This document shows positions 28,130 to 37,030 of a stretch of 64,000 nucleotides of DNA, piece by piece; within the stretch, counting starts at the first letter, position 1, and each line of letters starts with the position of its first letter. The notes beneath the pieces were generated by a model, which had not been told where the DNA came from, did no database searches, and was given only the letters and a program-made list of their open reading frames with translations. A program made the position numbers and the translations under genes. Source of the stretch: Litchfieldia alkalitelluris (GTDB taxonomy: Bacteria; Bacillota; Bacilli; Bacillales; Salisediminibacteriaceae); the NCBI RefSeq assembly GCF_002153425.1, contig NZ_KZ119600.1, positions 2,469,920 to 2,533,919 on the forward strand, in the 5' to 3' direction.

Positions 28130-29467
28130 TCATATTTTTTGTTTTAAACGAATCATTCTTTTTTCAATATCTGCGATGGTTCGCTGGTTAGGGCCTGTTA
28201 AACGCGTTCCTCTTTTAAGGGCTGCATGGGCTTCTTTTGCGTAAAAGTAAGCTCTATTTACATCTTTATCATGATGCTCCTCAATTTTCGCCAACTCAAT
28301 CAAAGACTGGACATGGGGAATTGCACTCATTTTCATACATGATAGAAACGAATCCTTTGCTTCCATAACATTCCCTAGTTTTTTCAAGAGAACTCCTAGA
28401 CGGAAAAAGGCTTCACTAGAGCCGTTTCTATCGAACATGGTACCTTTCTCATAATGTAGTTTCGCAAGGTCTAGACTTCCTGTTTGCTCAAACCATCGAC
28501 CAATTTGAATATGTTCATTTGCTGTCATTTCGTCATTGCTTTTATGAAATAAACGGTTTGATATTGCAATATATAAATCTATAAGTGAACGAACATCTTG
28601 ATCATTATGTTCAATAATTCCCTCCAAATGTTTAGGGTCCTTGTCATGGAGATAGTCATAATATAGCAGCGGTGCCATGCTTCCTGGCGTATCGTTTACG
28701 CGTTTTATTCCTAGCTTTTCCTGTTCCACAATAGACAGTCGGCAAGAAGGGAGTTCATGCTTCCACAATCTCCTTGCTGCATGAAGTAAATCAATATGTC
28801 CGAAAGCTGGTAATCTCGGGACTAGATTTCGAACAAACGCGTGACGCGACTTCACTTGAGGCCAGTCGAATGCCTTTCCGTTATAGCTTACGAGATAATC
28901 ATCCTCGCGAAAGTCCATTAAAAACCCGTGCATAAAAGCGGCTTCGGAGGCAGGATCTCCTAACAAATGCTGAACCACCTCAATACCATTGTCTAACACT
29001 CGTGCATACCCTATCAAAAAGATCGTGTTACCTGCCCCAGTAGATAAACCTGTTGTTTCTGTATCAAAAAACAGCATTCGTGATAGTGGCACGTCTTTAT
29101 TTGATAAAGGGTGTGTAATGTTGCTACACTCCCAGCGCTGAGAAATCTCTTCTAAACTCTCACGAACATTCATTAGCCCCGTAGAGGAAAATGCATAGAG
29201 TTTTCTTCGCTGATAAGCCACTTGACCTTCGAAATGGTATGGAAAAAACTCTAGTTTCTTCCACTTCACTATCAAATCATTATCCAATTCATGTTCTGTC
29301 TTAGACATAGATTCATCTAAGTCTATTCCTTTGTTTTGTTTTACATCTATTTGTTCCTTCTGAGATTTCATTTCTGCCTGAATCTGTTTCACATGAACAC
29401 TATCTTTATTTTCTTTTTCCAGGTTCATATGTCCTTTCATTCGTTGCAGCTTTGATTTTAGATTCAT
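28130..29467 (-). CDS. mrfB: Mitomycin repair exonuclease MrfB (YprB)
   Basis: Partner of helicase MrfA in repair of mitomycin C damage in B. subtilis. A DEDD RNase H-like exonuclease domain (about 120-300) shows FFDTETTGLSTGAG, YLVSYNGKAFDWPQVKSR and EHNDQDVRSLIDLY. The C-terminal region (about 315-445) is TPR-like helical repeats. The N-terminal 90 residues are charged and probably disordered. It starts 24 bases after mrfA, in the same order as yprA-yprB. 445 residues against 413 in B. subtilis. Confidence 0.92.
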   Translation of the reverse strand: MNLKSKLQRMKGHMNLEKENKDSVHVKQIQAEMKSQKEQIDVKQNKGIDLDESMSKTEHELDNDLIVKWKKLEFFPYHFEGQVAYQRRKLYAFSSTGLMNVRESLEEISQRWECSNITHPLSNKDVPLSRMLFFDTETTGLSTGAGNTIFLIGYARVLDNGIEVVQHLLGDPASEAAFMHGFLMDFREDDYLVSYNGKAFDWPQVKSRHAFVRNLVPRLPAFGHIDLLHAARRLWKHELPSCRLSIVEQEKLGIKRVNDTPGSMAPLLYYDYLHDKDPKHLEGIIEHNDQDVRSLIDLYIAISNRLFHKSNDEMTANEHIQIGRWFEQTGSLDLAKLHYEKGTMFDRNGSSEAFFRLGVLLKKLGNVMEAKDSFLSCMKMSAIPHVQSLIELAKIEEHHDKDVNRAYFYAKEAHAALKRGTRLTGPNQRTIADIEKRMIRLKQKI

Positions 29468-29491
29468 ACTTACACCAACCTCTAACTTCTC

Positions 29492-31750
29492 TTAAATACA
29501 ACTCCCTAATAAACGTTTCACTGCTTGCTTCATATTCCGTTCAGAAAAGGCGCCAATTCCAATACACGAAGGACAACCCCCTTCACACGGACAAGACTGG
29601 ATATAATCCCTCGCTTCTTGTATGATTACACCCATTTGCTTATAGACACTTTCGCTCAGGCCAATTCCTCCTGGATATCGGTCATATAGAAACACCGTTG
29701 GCTTTTCCGAATGTATTGCCTTCACTTCAGGTACTGCATGAAGGTCGCTTTTGTCGCACATGACCCTAACGCAGGCTACATGCTGTACCACATGAGCAAC
29801 CCCGAGTAAGAGCTGCTCTATCTCGTTCTGATCAATTCCATCTAATTGATCCCGATGGAATGATAGGGCAATTCCGTTTGTATGGAGCTCCTGCTCGGGA
29901 AGATGGATAGGACCTGCTCCAATATTTTCAAAGGTCTCAAGCTTTATTTTTTTAAAAATCGTTGCCATCGCTGTAACCATCATGTCCCCGTACTCCAACA
30001 ACCCATCACCTATATGTTTCTCTTTATCTATCTCTAACACCTTCAAATTTACGGCTAAATTTGCGTCCGTATAATATTCCACATCCACCTCACGAACAAA
30101 AGCCTTCTTTTCCTCCCAATCAAGATACTCCACTTGGAATTGTATCCCTTCATGGATATATATTGCTTCATCATGCAAGAGAGTCATGGCACTAAAAGTA
30201 TCCATCTCTCCAATGACACGATGGCTCTCCACTTGTGATTGGTCAATGATTACCACATTTTCTTGCGCTGCCGAACGTAAGCTAATGTTATGAGCTGGGA
30301 ATGCGTCATTCATCCAAAACCATTTATTTCGCTGTTCATGAAGGACCCTTTCTTCTGCTAGATACTCTAGGATTTCCTCCACATTAACATCGTCAAAGTC
30401 ACCACCACGTTCAAATGGCAATTCATAGGCTGCACATTTAAGGTGGTCCACCAAAATAATGAGATTGTCTTTATTAATTCTTGCTGTCTCAGGTGATCCT
30501 TCAAAGAAAAACTCAGGATGCTGGAAAATGTACTGATCGATGGGACTAGAGTTTGCCACCATGATTACGACAGATTCATCTTTCCTACGGCCAGCACGTC
30601 CTGCCTGCTGCCAGCTTGAGGCAACAGAACCTGGATAACCGTTCATTACACAAACTTGAAGCTGTCCAATATCAACGCCAAGCTCAAGGGCGTTCGTACT
30701 AACCACACCAATCGTTTCTCCATTTCGTAAGCTGCTTTCTATTTCTCGTCGTTGTTTCGGTAAGTACCCTCCACGATATCCGCGAATTGATTTCCTTTGT
30801 AGTTCATTCTTCACTAGCTCCTGCAAATGACTTAAGATAATTTCGACGCTTACCCTACTCCTTGAAAAAACAATTGTCTGTATTTTTTCTTTTAAAAACG
30901 TAGCCGCGATTTCATTAACGACTCGCATAGCTTTTTTGCGAATATTTAACTGTTTGTTAACAATTGGAGGATTATATAAAACAAAGTGTTTCTTTCCCTT
31001 TGGAGCACCATTATTATTGATGAGCTCCATCGGTTCCCCAGTTAATTCTTCACTTAACTCCTTTGGGTTTGCTATGGTAGCAGAAGTACAAATAAAAGTA
31101 GGGTCACTCCCATAGTAATGACAAATCCTCTTTAACCGTCTGATGACGTTCCCCACGTGAGAGCCGAATACACCACGGTAAGTGTGTAGTTCATCTATCA
31201 CAATGGTTTCCAAGTTTTCAAACAAGGAAATCCACTTTGTATGGTGTGGCAAAATTGCAGAATGAAGCATATCCGGATTAGTAATCACAACATGTCCTGC
31301 TTTACGAACGATTTGTCGAATATTTGCAGGTGTATCTCCGTCATATGTATAGCTGTTTATTTTTACATCGAGGGCATCAATAAACTCATTCATATCTGCT
31401 TTTTGGTCCTGAGACAACGCCTTCGTTGGAAAAAGATACAACGCCCTAGAATCTTTATTGTTTAATATTCGTTGAACTACAGGAAGGTTATAGCATAACG
31501 TTTTTCCTGAAGCTGTTGGTGTGACAGCAACTATATTTTTCCCAGCCATGACAGACTCGAAGGAACTGGCTTGATGCGTATATAGCTCCTTTATTCCCCG
31601 TTTCTCCAAAGCTTCTTTAATTTTTTTATCCATCAATGTAGGAAAAGGAGCATATTTTGCAGGCTCTTCCTTTATTTCGTGCCAATGGGCAACATGCTCA
31701 TCTTTTCTTAATTCCCCAATTAATTCTGTTAACGACCTTTTTCCGAACAC
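29492..31750 (-). CDS. mrfA: DEXH helicase MrfA (YprA, Hrq1-like)
   Basis: 3'-5' DNA helicase of the Hrq1-like family that acts with MrfB on mitomycin crosslinks. The N-terminal helicase lobe has TPTASGKTL (Walker A), VIDELHTYRG (DEXH) and SATIANP. The second lobe has VSTNALELGVDIG and QQAGRAGRR. The C-terminal MZB zinc domain ends in CPCEGGCPSC. The GTG at 31750 is chosen: GGAGGG lies 6 bases upstream and the length becomes 752, near YprA. The longer frame to 31807 is ruled out because its TTG is the -35 box of the promoter. Confidence 0.94.
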   Translation of the reverse strand: MFGKRSLTELIGELRKDEHVAHWHEIKEEPAKYAPFPTLMDKKIKEALEKRGIKELYTHQASSFESVMAGKNIVAVTPTASGKTLCYNLPVVQRILNNKDSRALYLFPTKALSQDQKADMNEFIDALDVKINSYTYDGDTPANIRQIVRKAGHVVITNPDMLHSAILPHHTKWISLFENLETIVIDELHTYRGVFGSHVGNVIRRLKRICHYYGSDPTFICTSATIANPKELSEELTGEPMELINNNGAPKGKKHFVLYNPPIVNKQLNIRKKAMRVVNEIAATFLKEKIQTIVFSRSRVSVEIILSHLQELVKNELQRKSIRGYRGGYLPKQRREIESSLRNGETIGVVSTNALELGVDIGQLQVCVMNGYPGSVASSWQQAGRAGRRKDESVVIMVANSSPIDQYIFQHPEFFFEGSPETARINKDNLIILVDHLKCAAYELPFERGGDFDDVNVEEILEYLAEERVLHEQRNKWFWMNDAFPAHNISLRSAAQENVVIIDQSQVESHRVIGEMDTFSAMTLLHDEAIYIHEGIQFQVEYLDWEEKKAFVREVDVEYYTDANLAVNLKVLEIDKEKHIGDGLLEYGDMMVTAMATIFKKIKLETFENIGAGPIHLPEQELHTNGIALSFHRDQLDGIDQNEIEQLLLGVAHVVQHVACVRVMCDKSDLHAVPEVKAIHSEKPTVFLYDRYPGGIGLSESVYKQMGVIIQEARDYIQSCPCEGGCPSCIGIGAFSERNMKQAVKRLLGSCI

Positions 31751-31778
31751 GATACTCCCTCCAGTCTTTGCTAGTTTC

Positions 31779-31807
31779 ATTATAGCGAATATACGTTTGC
31801 CTGACAA
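31779..31807 (-). promoter_or_regulatory. Sigma-A promoter of mrfA-mrfB
   Basis: On the minus strand TTGTCA (31807-31802), exactly 17 bases, TATAAT (31784-31779), 29 bases before the GTG start. Confidence 0.8.
31786..31799. promoter_or_regulatory. LexA-like (SOS) box inside the mrfA promoter
   Basis: CGAATATACGTTTG matches the Bacillus LexA pattern CGAACRNRYGTTYC at 12 of 14 positions. It fills the spacer between the -35 and -10 boxes, an ideal place for repression. Confidence 0.55.
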
Positions 31808-32001
31808 AACCTTTTATTTACATTAGTCCATGTCACAGTAGCTAATTTGTTCTATAGCTATGTAGGACGATAAAATGACAGACACATATGATAAAATAAG
31901 AAAACAATATATTTACTTTTTCAGTTACTTCGCTTGCTACAGTCTCATCAATTTCCTTCATTTTATCAGGGGAACGAAACAAATATTAAGGGGATGATCA
32001 T

Positions 32002-32829
32002 TTGACATCAACAGACATCTTTAAACAACAATCAGATCAACTTATGTTCATTAAAAGTTGGAATAAGAAGGACCCTTCTATTGTAGCGGGAATGACAACT
32101 AAGAATGGTGGATTCAGTACGGACACCTTCTCATCATTTAATCTTGGGCTTCATGTAAATGATAATCAACAAAATGTTATAAAAAACCGGGAAAAACTAG
32201 CTTCCCTATTAAGTTTTCCAACTAGTAATTGGGCGTGTGGTGAGCAAGTACACGATAATAAAATTATGGAAATTACAAAAGCACATACAGGCATGGGAGT
32301 CTATGATTACAAGGAAAGCCTAAAGGGAGTCGATGGTTTTTATACGAAGGATCCTAATATCCTTTTGACCACTTGTTATGCTGACTGTGTCCCTTTATTT
32401 TTTATGGAACCAAAAAGGAATTTGCTCGGGATTGCCCATGCAGGTTGGAAAGGGACAGTGAAAAATATAGGGGGAGAAATGATTAGGGTTTGGGTGGAAA
32501 AAGAGGGAGTTGCTCTAGAAGACATTTATGCTGTAATCGGTCCTTCTATTGGGGGGTGTTGCTACGTTGTGGATGATTATGTTATAGATTTTGTAAGAGA
32601 AGTGAGCCCATCTCCTAATGTAGTATATAGTGAAGTGGAAAAAGGACAATACAGTTTAAATCTTAAAGAATTAAATAAACAACTATTACAACAAGCTGGG
32701 CTTGTTTCGGAAAAAATCGAAGTAACTAAATACTGTACCAGCTGTGATCATTCAATTTTTTTCTCTCATCGGCGTGACAATGGTAACACAGGGAGAATGT
32801 TGAGCTTTATCGGGCGAAAAGAAGGTTAA
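32002..32829 (+). CDS. PgeF/YlmD-family (multicopper-oxidase-like fold) protein
   Basis: A 275-residue protein of the YfiH/PgeF/YlmD family, linked to peptidoglycan editing in E. coli and to purine nucleoside phosphorylase activity. Zinc-site signatures are present: FNLGLHVND, GEQVHDN, TTCYADCVPLFF (Cys), IAHAGWKGT (His) and the C-terminal FFSHRRDNGNTGRM. The TTG start has AAGGGG 8 bases upstream. It stands alone between mrfA and the convergent capA-like gene. In B. subtilis ylmD lies in a cell-division cluster, so this may be a second copy. Confidence 0.88.
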   Translation: MTSTDIFKQQSDQLMFIKSWNKKDPSIVAGMTTKNGGFSTDTFSSFNLGLHVNDNQQNVIKNREKLASLLSFPTSNWACGEQVHDNKIMEITKAHTGMGVYDYKESLKGVDGFYTKDPNILLTTCYADCVPLFFMEPKRNLLGIAHAGWKGTVKNIGGEMIRVWVEKEGVALEDIYAVIGPSIGGCCYVVDDYVIDFVREVSPSPNVVYSEVEKGQYSLNLKELNKQLLQQAGLVSEKIEVTKYCTSCDHSIFFSHRRDNGNTGRMLSFIGRKEG

Positions 32830-32834
32830 CTCCC

Positions 32835-33974
32835 TTATCGCCCTACTATTTCATATCCATTAATATCTACGTCAAACGACAGACGCTCAAGTTTTTCTAG
32901 TAGATCGTTCTCATCTTGATCTGATAATGGAATAATTTGATCTTGATAAATAAAATATGGTTTAAAAGACATAAAGATTTCCCCATCATCAATGGTTAAT
33001 GTCAATAGCCCTGTTTCAGCCGTATTTCCTGTTACGTAATCAGGAAATAAAAAATTACCTAAAGAGTATGCTACAGGCACACCTTCATAATATTCAAACC
33101 CTTGGAGCCAGTGGGGGTGATGACCGACAATGGCATCAACTCCTGCTTCCACTATTTTTTTCACATAGTACTTTTGATATTCTTGTGGGATATCTGTCCG
33201 CTCAATCCCCCAATGTATATATAAGATTAAGTAATCTGTGCCTTCTTTCTCTCTCTTTACCATTTCTACTAGTTTGTCTAAATCATAAGCACCTGCAACC
33301 CCCGCTTCAGTTGTTTCATCAAAGGTATACCAGCTAACAGCAGGTACAAAGCGAGAGGCTCCCATAATATTAATTTTCTTCTCATTTATGACGTAGGATT
33401 GGGACCTGAATGCAGCATCCTCATCTTTTCCTGCACCAATATAGTCTATCCCATAGTCCGTTAAAGCTTCCATTGTATCTAATAATCCTTCTTCACCATA
33501 ATCCAGGGCGTGATTATTTCCCAATGAAACTAAATCAAATCCTGCATTCACTAGTCCCTCTAGATGCTCAGGTTTAGATTTAAAATTAAATAGTTGATTG
33601 CGATCTTTATAACTGTCATCCCTAGTTGTTACAGCTGTTTCTAAATTCGCCACAGCCAAATCCGCTTGTTGAATATTGTCTGTTACAAATTTGAATGGAT
33701 AGTCTGGGCCTTCTCTGTCCATCGTATCCTTTACGGACATATCCATCATTAAATCACCAACAAAAATAATTTCAACTTGACCTTGCTTTCTGCTCCAAGT
33801 GCCTTCGTTTTTAAATGTAAGGCCATTTGTCCTTACATTTAGTTTCCCGATAGGTTCTGGTTCTTCTGTGTAGCCAGAATCTATTCCTACTAGATTGCCA
33901 ACGACAACTATGATTGCACCGAGAATAATGCAGAGAGTAATAAATATTAGGACCTTAAATATTCCCTTCTCCAT
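32835..33974 (-). CDS. CapA-family metallophosphatase-like protein
   Basis: Membrane-anchored protein of the PGA_cap (CapA/PgsA) family, linked to poly-gamma-glutamate capsule. One N-terminal membrane segment (about residues 6-27) precedes an outside domain with IFVGDLMMDMSV, VANLETAVT, LVSLGNNHALDYGE, LYIHWGIE and VGHHPHWLQGFEYY, the metal-binding blocks of the fold. It has 379 residues. AGGTGA precedes the ATG. CapB, CapC and CapE partners are not adjacent, so it may be a standalone YwtB-like paralogue rather than part of a capsule operon. Confidence 0.85.
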   Translation of the reverse strand: MEKGIFKVLIFITLCIILGAIIVVVGNLVGIDSGYTEEPEPIGKLNVRTNGLTFKNEGTWSRKQGQVEIIFVGDLMMDMSVKDTMDREGPDYPFKFVTDNIQQADLAVANLETAVTTRDDSYKDRNQLFNFKSKPEHLEGLVNAGFDLVSLGNNHALDYGEEGLLDTMEALTDYGIDYIGAGKDEDAAFRSQSYVINEKKINIMGASRFVPAVSWYTFDETTEAGVAGAYDLDKLVEMVKREKEGTDYLILYIHWGIERTDIPQEYQKYYVKKIVEAGVDAIVGHHPHWLQGFEYYEGVPVAYSLGNFLFPDYVTGNTAETGLLTLTIDDGEIFMSFKPYFIYQDQIIPLSDQDENDLLEKLERLSFDVDINGYEIVGR

Positions 33975-34049
33975 GAAATCACCTCGTACTTTCCACTAAT
34001 GGCTATTCTCGATGGAGAAGAAATATTCAAGTTTTATTAATCTAATCAA

Positions 34050-34076
34050 AAAACGAGTATTCCTCGAATACTCGTT
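34050..34076 (-). terminator. Terminator hairpin upstream of the capA-like gene
   Basis: AACGAGTATTC / GAATACTCGTT, 3-base loop, followed on the minus strand by TTTTTT. It backs up the next hairpin in ending the deacetylase transcript. Confidence 0.8.
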
Positions 34077-34106
34077 GCTGTTGGCTATTACCTATTGACA
34101 GAACAG

Positions 34107-34133
34107 CAGGCTGGGAACTTGTCCCAGCCTGCC
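34107..34133 (-). terminator. Hairpin just after the polysaccharide deacetylase gene
   Basis: GCAGGCTGGGA / TCCCAGCCTGC with a 5-base loop, 15 bases after the stop; the T tract is weak. Confidence 0.6.
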
Positions 34134-34147
34134 CCTCTATTACCAAG

Positions 34148-35008
34148 TTATTGTTGAAACGGTATATTTAACAAGTCTGGAACTGTTACAAATTCCAATC
34201 CTTGTGCTTGTAGTTCAGGAATAATCTGGTGTAGCGATTCAATGGTGTTTGTGCGGTCACCTTCCCAAGTAGCACCGTCATGCATTAAAATAATTGACCC
34301 TGGCTGTGTATTGCTTAGTACATTATAAGCAATTTCTTCTGGTGGATCCTCACGCCAGTCTAGAGAATCAACAGACCAACCAACAACGGTATAATTCATC
34401 TCCGCTAACTTCTCAACTAACTCATTATAAAGAAAACCGTATGGCGCTCGAAAAAGCTTCGTTCTAAATCCAAGCATCTCTGCAATAATATCTTCTGTTT
34501 GGTTTACTTCTCTCTCAAGAGTAGCCACATCTCCTTCTTCTACTAGGTTCGGATGCCAATATGAATGGTTACCAATGACATGTCCTTCCTCTTGGATTCT
34601 ATTAACAATGTCTGGGTAGGCCTCCACCCTTGCCCCCATGACAAAAAATGTAGCTGGAACATTATACTCATTTAATACATCTAAAACTTGATTTGTAAAT
34701 CTTGGATCAGGTCCATCATCAAAAGTGAGAGCGATTCTATTATCAGTAGCTGCCCCTTGAAGAACAACCGTATCTGGATATCTTCTCTGTAAAACTATAT
34801 TAGAGACTGGTAGCTGCTCTCGCCCTCCTAGCTCAGGTCCCCCCTCTAGTTCTGGTGGTTCTTCCTCCTGCTGTCGATCCTTTCCCCACCACCATTCAGG
34901 TTCCAATAGCTTATCTTCGTTCGCCTCAACATTCAGAGCTCCTGCTGCAGCTAACATGCTAATGAAAACAAAACCACTTAAGAAAAATTTCATTAAGACA
35001 CTTTTCAT
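34148..35008 (-). CDS. Secreted polysaccharide deacetylase (NodB domain)
   Basis: Exported carbohydrate esterase family 4 enzyme, likely acting on peptidoglycan or a cell-surface polymer. A signal peptide (FFLSGFVFISMLAAAGALNVEA) is followed by an acidic Glu/Pro/Gly linker and the NodB domain: ALTFDDGPDP (metal Asp), HSYWHPN (His pair), LFRAPYGF and ILMHDG. The start at 35008 has GGAG 9 bases upstream; the longer in-frame start contains that ribosome site. 286 residues. It lies between capA-like and NlpC/P60 genes with its own terminators. Confidence 0.9.
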   Translation of the reverse strand: MKSVLMKFFLSGFVFISMLAAAGALNVEANEDKLLEPEWWWGKDRQQEEEPPELEGGPELGGREQLPVSNIVLQRRYPDTVVLQGAATDNRIALTFDDGPDPRFTNQVLDVLNEYNVPATFFVMGARVEAYPDIVNRIQEEGHVIGNHSYWHPNLVEEGDVATLEREVNQTEDIIAEMLGFRTKLFRAPYGFLYNELVEKLAEMNYTVVGWSVDSLDWREDPPEEIAYNVLSNTQPGSIILMHDGATWEGDRTNTIESLHQIIPELQAQGLEFVTVPDLLNIPFQQ

Positions 35009-35156
35009 TTTTTTCAACTCCTTCATTATATTTAGATTTTAGAAAGCACTATTATTTTTATATTTAAACTAGTTTTTATGCGGCAAAAATAGTTTTGTTA
35101 TAAGAAAAGGGGACGCAACTGTGGTCTAACTTACGGTAGTAGAGGAATTACAACAC

Positions 35157-35192
35157 AAAAACGCCCATCTCTCATTGATAGATGGACGTTTT
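35157..35192. terminator. Terminator after the LysM-NlpC/P60 gene
   Basis: AAAACGcCCATCT pairs with AGATGGaCGTTTT; T or A tracts flank both sides. Confidence 0.8.
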
Positions 35193-35211
35193 ATTTGGTT
35201 TAATTTGTTAT

Positions 35212-36264
35212 TTAGTCAATAACGCGTTTAGCAAAAAGATAATTATTTTGCCAGTAGCCAATATCTAAGAAATTCTCTGCAATGTGTACACCTCGAGAAG
35301 ACGAGGCATGAATCATATCACCATTCCCCATATAAATTCCTAAATGTCCAACACGGCCATCCGAGTATAAATCTGGGGTTGAAAAGAAAACTAAATCTCC
35401 TGGTTGTAGGTCAGACACGGCAACGTGCGTCCCAACTGCCGCTTGCTGTCTCGAATTCCTTGGTAAAGAAATGCCATGCTTCCCGTAAACAAATTGTGTA
35501 TATGACGAACAATCAAATAAATTTGGGGCCTCATGATAAGTTGCACCGAATTTGTATCCTGCACCAATGTATTTTTTCGCCTCTTCAATAATTGCAGCCG
35601 CAACGTCCTTCGCAGGTGCTGGATTATAGTCTCCAACCGGCTTTTCTTCCTTTATCGGCTCCATTTCCTTTGCCCCTTCCCATGAAGGTAGCTTTAAAAT
35701 TTGGCCTGGATAAATAAGATTAGAGCCCAATTCATTCTTAGCTTTAATTGCTTGTACAGTTGTATGGTGAGCTTGAGCGATTGCCCACAAAGTATCACCA
35801 CGCTGTACACGATATTTCGTTGCAGGCTTCTCCACTTGAATAGAGCCATTTTCTGGTTTGAAATAAATGAAGGCGTTAAATAAAGCACTTGCTGCATCTA
35901 GAGAAACATAACCTGTTTCCTCAATCCAACGTGGCGGTTCCACATTAATATATTCGTCTCCCCTTCTAGCACGAGTGCCTCCCATTGTGAGACGTACAGC
36001 AGTAGAACCATCTGTAAGTTCATACGTTTTTGTAGGTGATTCGAACCTGATATCATTATAGCCAAGAATTTTTGACAAATAGATAACTGGCAAATAGTAT
36101 GTACCGTCCAGTTTAATTGGATCGATACCATCGACCATCTCGCCGTTAATTGCAACCCCTGCTGTTGGCACTTTTTCATATGCATGACCTATACTTAGGG
36201 GAGTAAACAAAAGTACAAAAACGAATAAGCAAGTTACAATTGATTTGATTCGATGCTTTTTCAT
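35212..36264 (-). CDS. Cell-wall hydrolase: Cu-amine-oxidase-N-like + LysM + NlpC/P60
   Basis: Secreted peptidoglycan endopeptidase of 350 residues. A signal peptide (SIVTCLFVFVLLFTPLSIGHA) leads to a copper-amine-oxidase N-terminal-like domain (VPTAGVAINGEMV ... YLPVIYLSKILGY). A LysM repeat (YRVQRGDTLWAIAQAH ... IYPGQILKLP) and an NlpC/P60 domain follow, with catalytic Cys in NLFDCSSYTQFVY, His in GRVGHLGIYMG and third residue His in DMIHASS. The start at 36264 has GGAGGATT upstream. The domain order suggests it binds glycan through LysM and cuts stem peptides. Confidence 0.9.
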   Translation of the reverse strand: MKKHRIKSIVTCLFVFVLLFTPLSIGHAYEKVPTAGVAINGEMVDGIDPIKLDGTYYLPVIYLSKILGYNDIRFESPTKTYELTDGSTAVRLTMGGTRARRGDEYINVEPPRWIEETGYVSLDAASALFNAFIYFKPENGSIQVEKPATKYRVQRGDTLWAIAQAHHTTVQAIKAKNELGSNLIYPGQILKLPSWEGAKEMEPIKEEKPVGDYNPAPAKDVAAAIIEEAKKYIGAGYKFGATYHEAPNLFDCSSYTQFVYGKHGISLPRNSRQQAAVGTHVAVSDLQPGDLVFFSTPDLYSDGRVGHLGIYMGNGDMIHASSSRGVHIAENFLDIGYWQNNYLFAKRVID

Positions 36265-36449
36265 CCTAATCCTCCTAGTTATTCCATTATCAAAATACAA
36301 TGGATAGCATGTGAAAAAGTTGGTTCAATTATTCTTTCCTATTTAAAAAACTAAGCTCGGAGGATTGAAATCAGTGGGTTAATATCATGGGTGCAAATAA
36401 TCCTTTCGCAAGCATTTATATTAAGTAAAATGAAAAGATATAAAGTAAA

Positions 36450-36472
36450 GAGAGTGCCCAAATGGACACTCC
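36450..36472 (-). terminator. Terminator of the small YfhD-like gene
   Basis: GAGTGcCC / GGaCACTC with a 4-base loop; a T-rich stretch follows on the minus strand. Confidence 0.55.
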
Positions 36473-36481
36473 ATATTAAAA

Positions 36482-36652
36482 CTATTCTTTTCTTATGTCC
36501 CGCTCAATGATTTCATTTCGTTCCTCTCCATCTGCTAATTCCTCTGAGAATTCATGATCTTGTTTAGCTTTGTTAGTAACGAATTTTGAAGTTTTTAGTG
36601 TACCTGTTTTTAAATTTAAATTTGGTGCAGCTTCCTCGTTCCATTTACCCAT
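36482..36652 (-). CDS. Small charged protein, YfhD-like
   Basis: A 56-residue ORF that starts MGKWNEEAAPNLNLKTG and ends with a strongly charged FSEELADGEERNEIIERDI tail. The last part resembles YfhD-type small spore proteins (FAEELAD pattern), but that link is weak. A strong AGGAGG lies 9 bases before the ATG and a hairpin follows the stop, so it is very likely a real gene. It is divergent from the 43-residue gene at 36789. Function unknown. Confidence 0.65.
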   Translation of the reverse strand: MGKWNEEAAPNLNLKTGTLKTSKFVTNKAKQDHEFSEELADGEERNEIIERDIRKE

Positions 36653-36788
36653 GTGCCACTTCCTCCTATCCAGGAGAGATGTTAACCGCTCTCCTTCGTG
36701 TTAGTATGTCCCAATATTTTTACCAGAATGAATGTACAGTTCTTGCAAAAAATATAATGAAATCTTAAATAAAAGGAGAAGGAAACCA

Positions 36789-36920
36789 ATGCCTTATCGT
36801 GATAAAAAGCAATATAAAGTTACTAGCGGGTCAGTAAAAAATAGTGGAGTAAAAGCTACGTATGAGTATACAACAGGCAATGAAATAAATAGAAAGAATA
36901 AAGGGAAGCAAAACAATTAA
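36789..36920 (+). CDS. Small basic protein of 43 residues
   Basis: Reads MPYRDKKQYKVTSGSVKNSG... and ends in a Lys/Asn-rich tail (NRKNKGKQNN). It is basic and hydrophilic, with no membrane segment. GGAGAAGG lies about 6-9 bases before the ATG. I do not recognise the family. It is divergent from the YfhD-like gene across about 136 bases, so the two may share a control region; a small spore or nucleic-acid-binding protein is a guess. Confidence 0.6.
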   Translation: MPYRDKKQYKVTSGSVKNSGVKATYEYTTGNEINRKNKGKQNN

Positions 36921-37030
36921 TGAATGATTTCTAAACAAACATCTATCTCTAAAATGTTATTGTTAATTTTAAGTTCCATAACCTGTAGTTTCCATTGTTT
37001 TTACCTTATAACCGATGTTATATTGAAATA

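Noticed and set aside
31875-31997. 40-codon ORF ending in the ribosome site of the PgeF-like gene
   Set aside because: Only a weak AGGA site and no recognisable pattern. It probably occupies the promoter and leader of the PgeF-like gene.
36392-36436. 13-codon ORF with GGAGG upstream (near 36360)
   Set aside because: The ribosome site is more than 20 bases from the ATG and the peptide is too short to judge.
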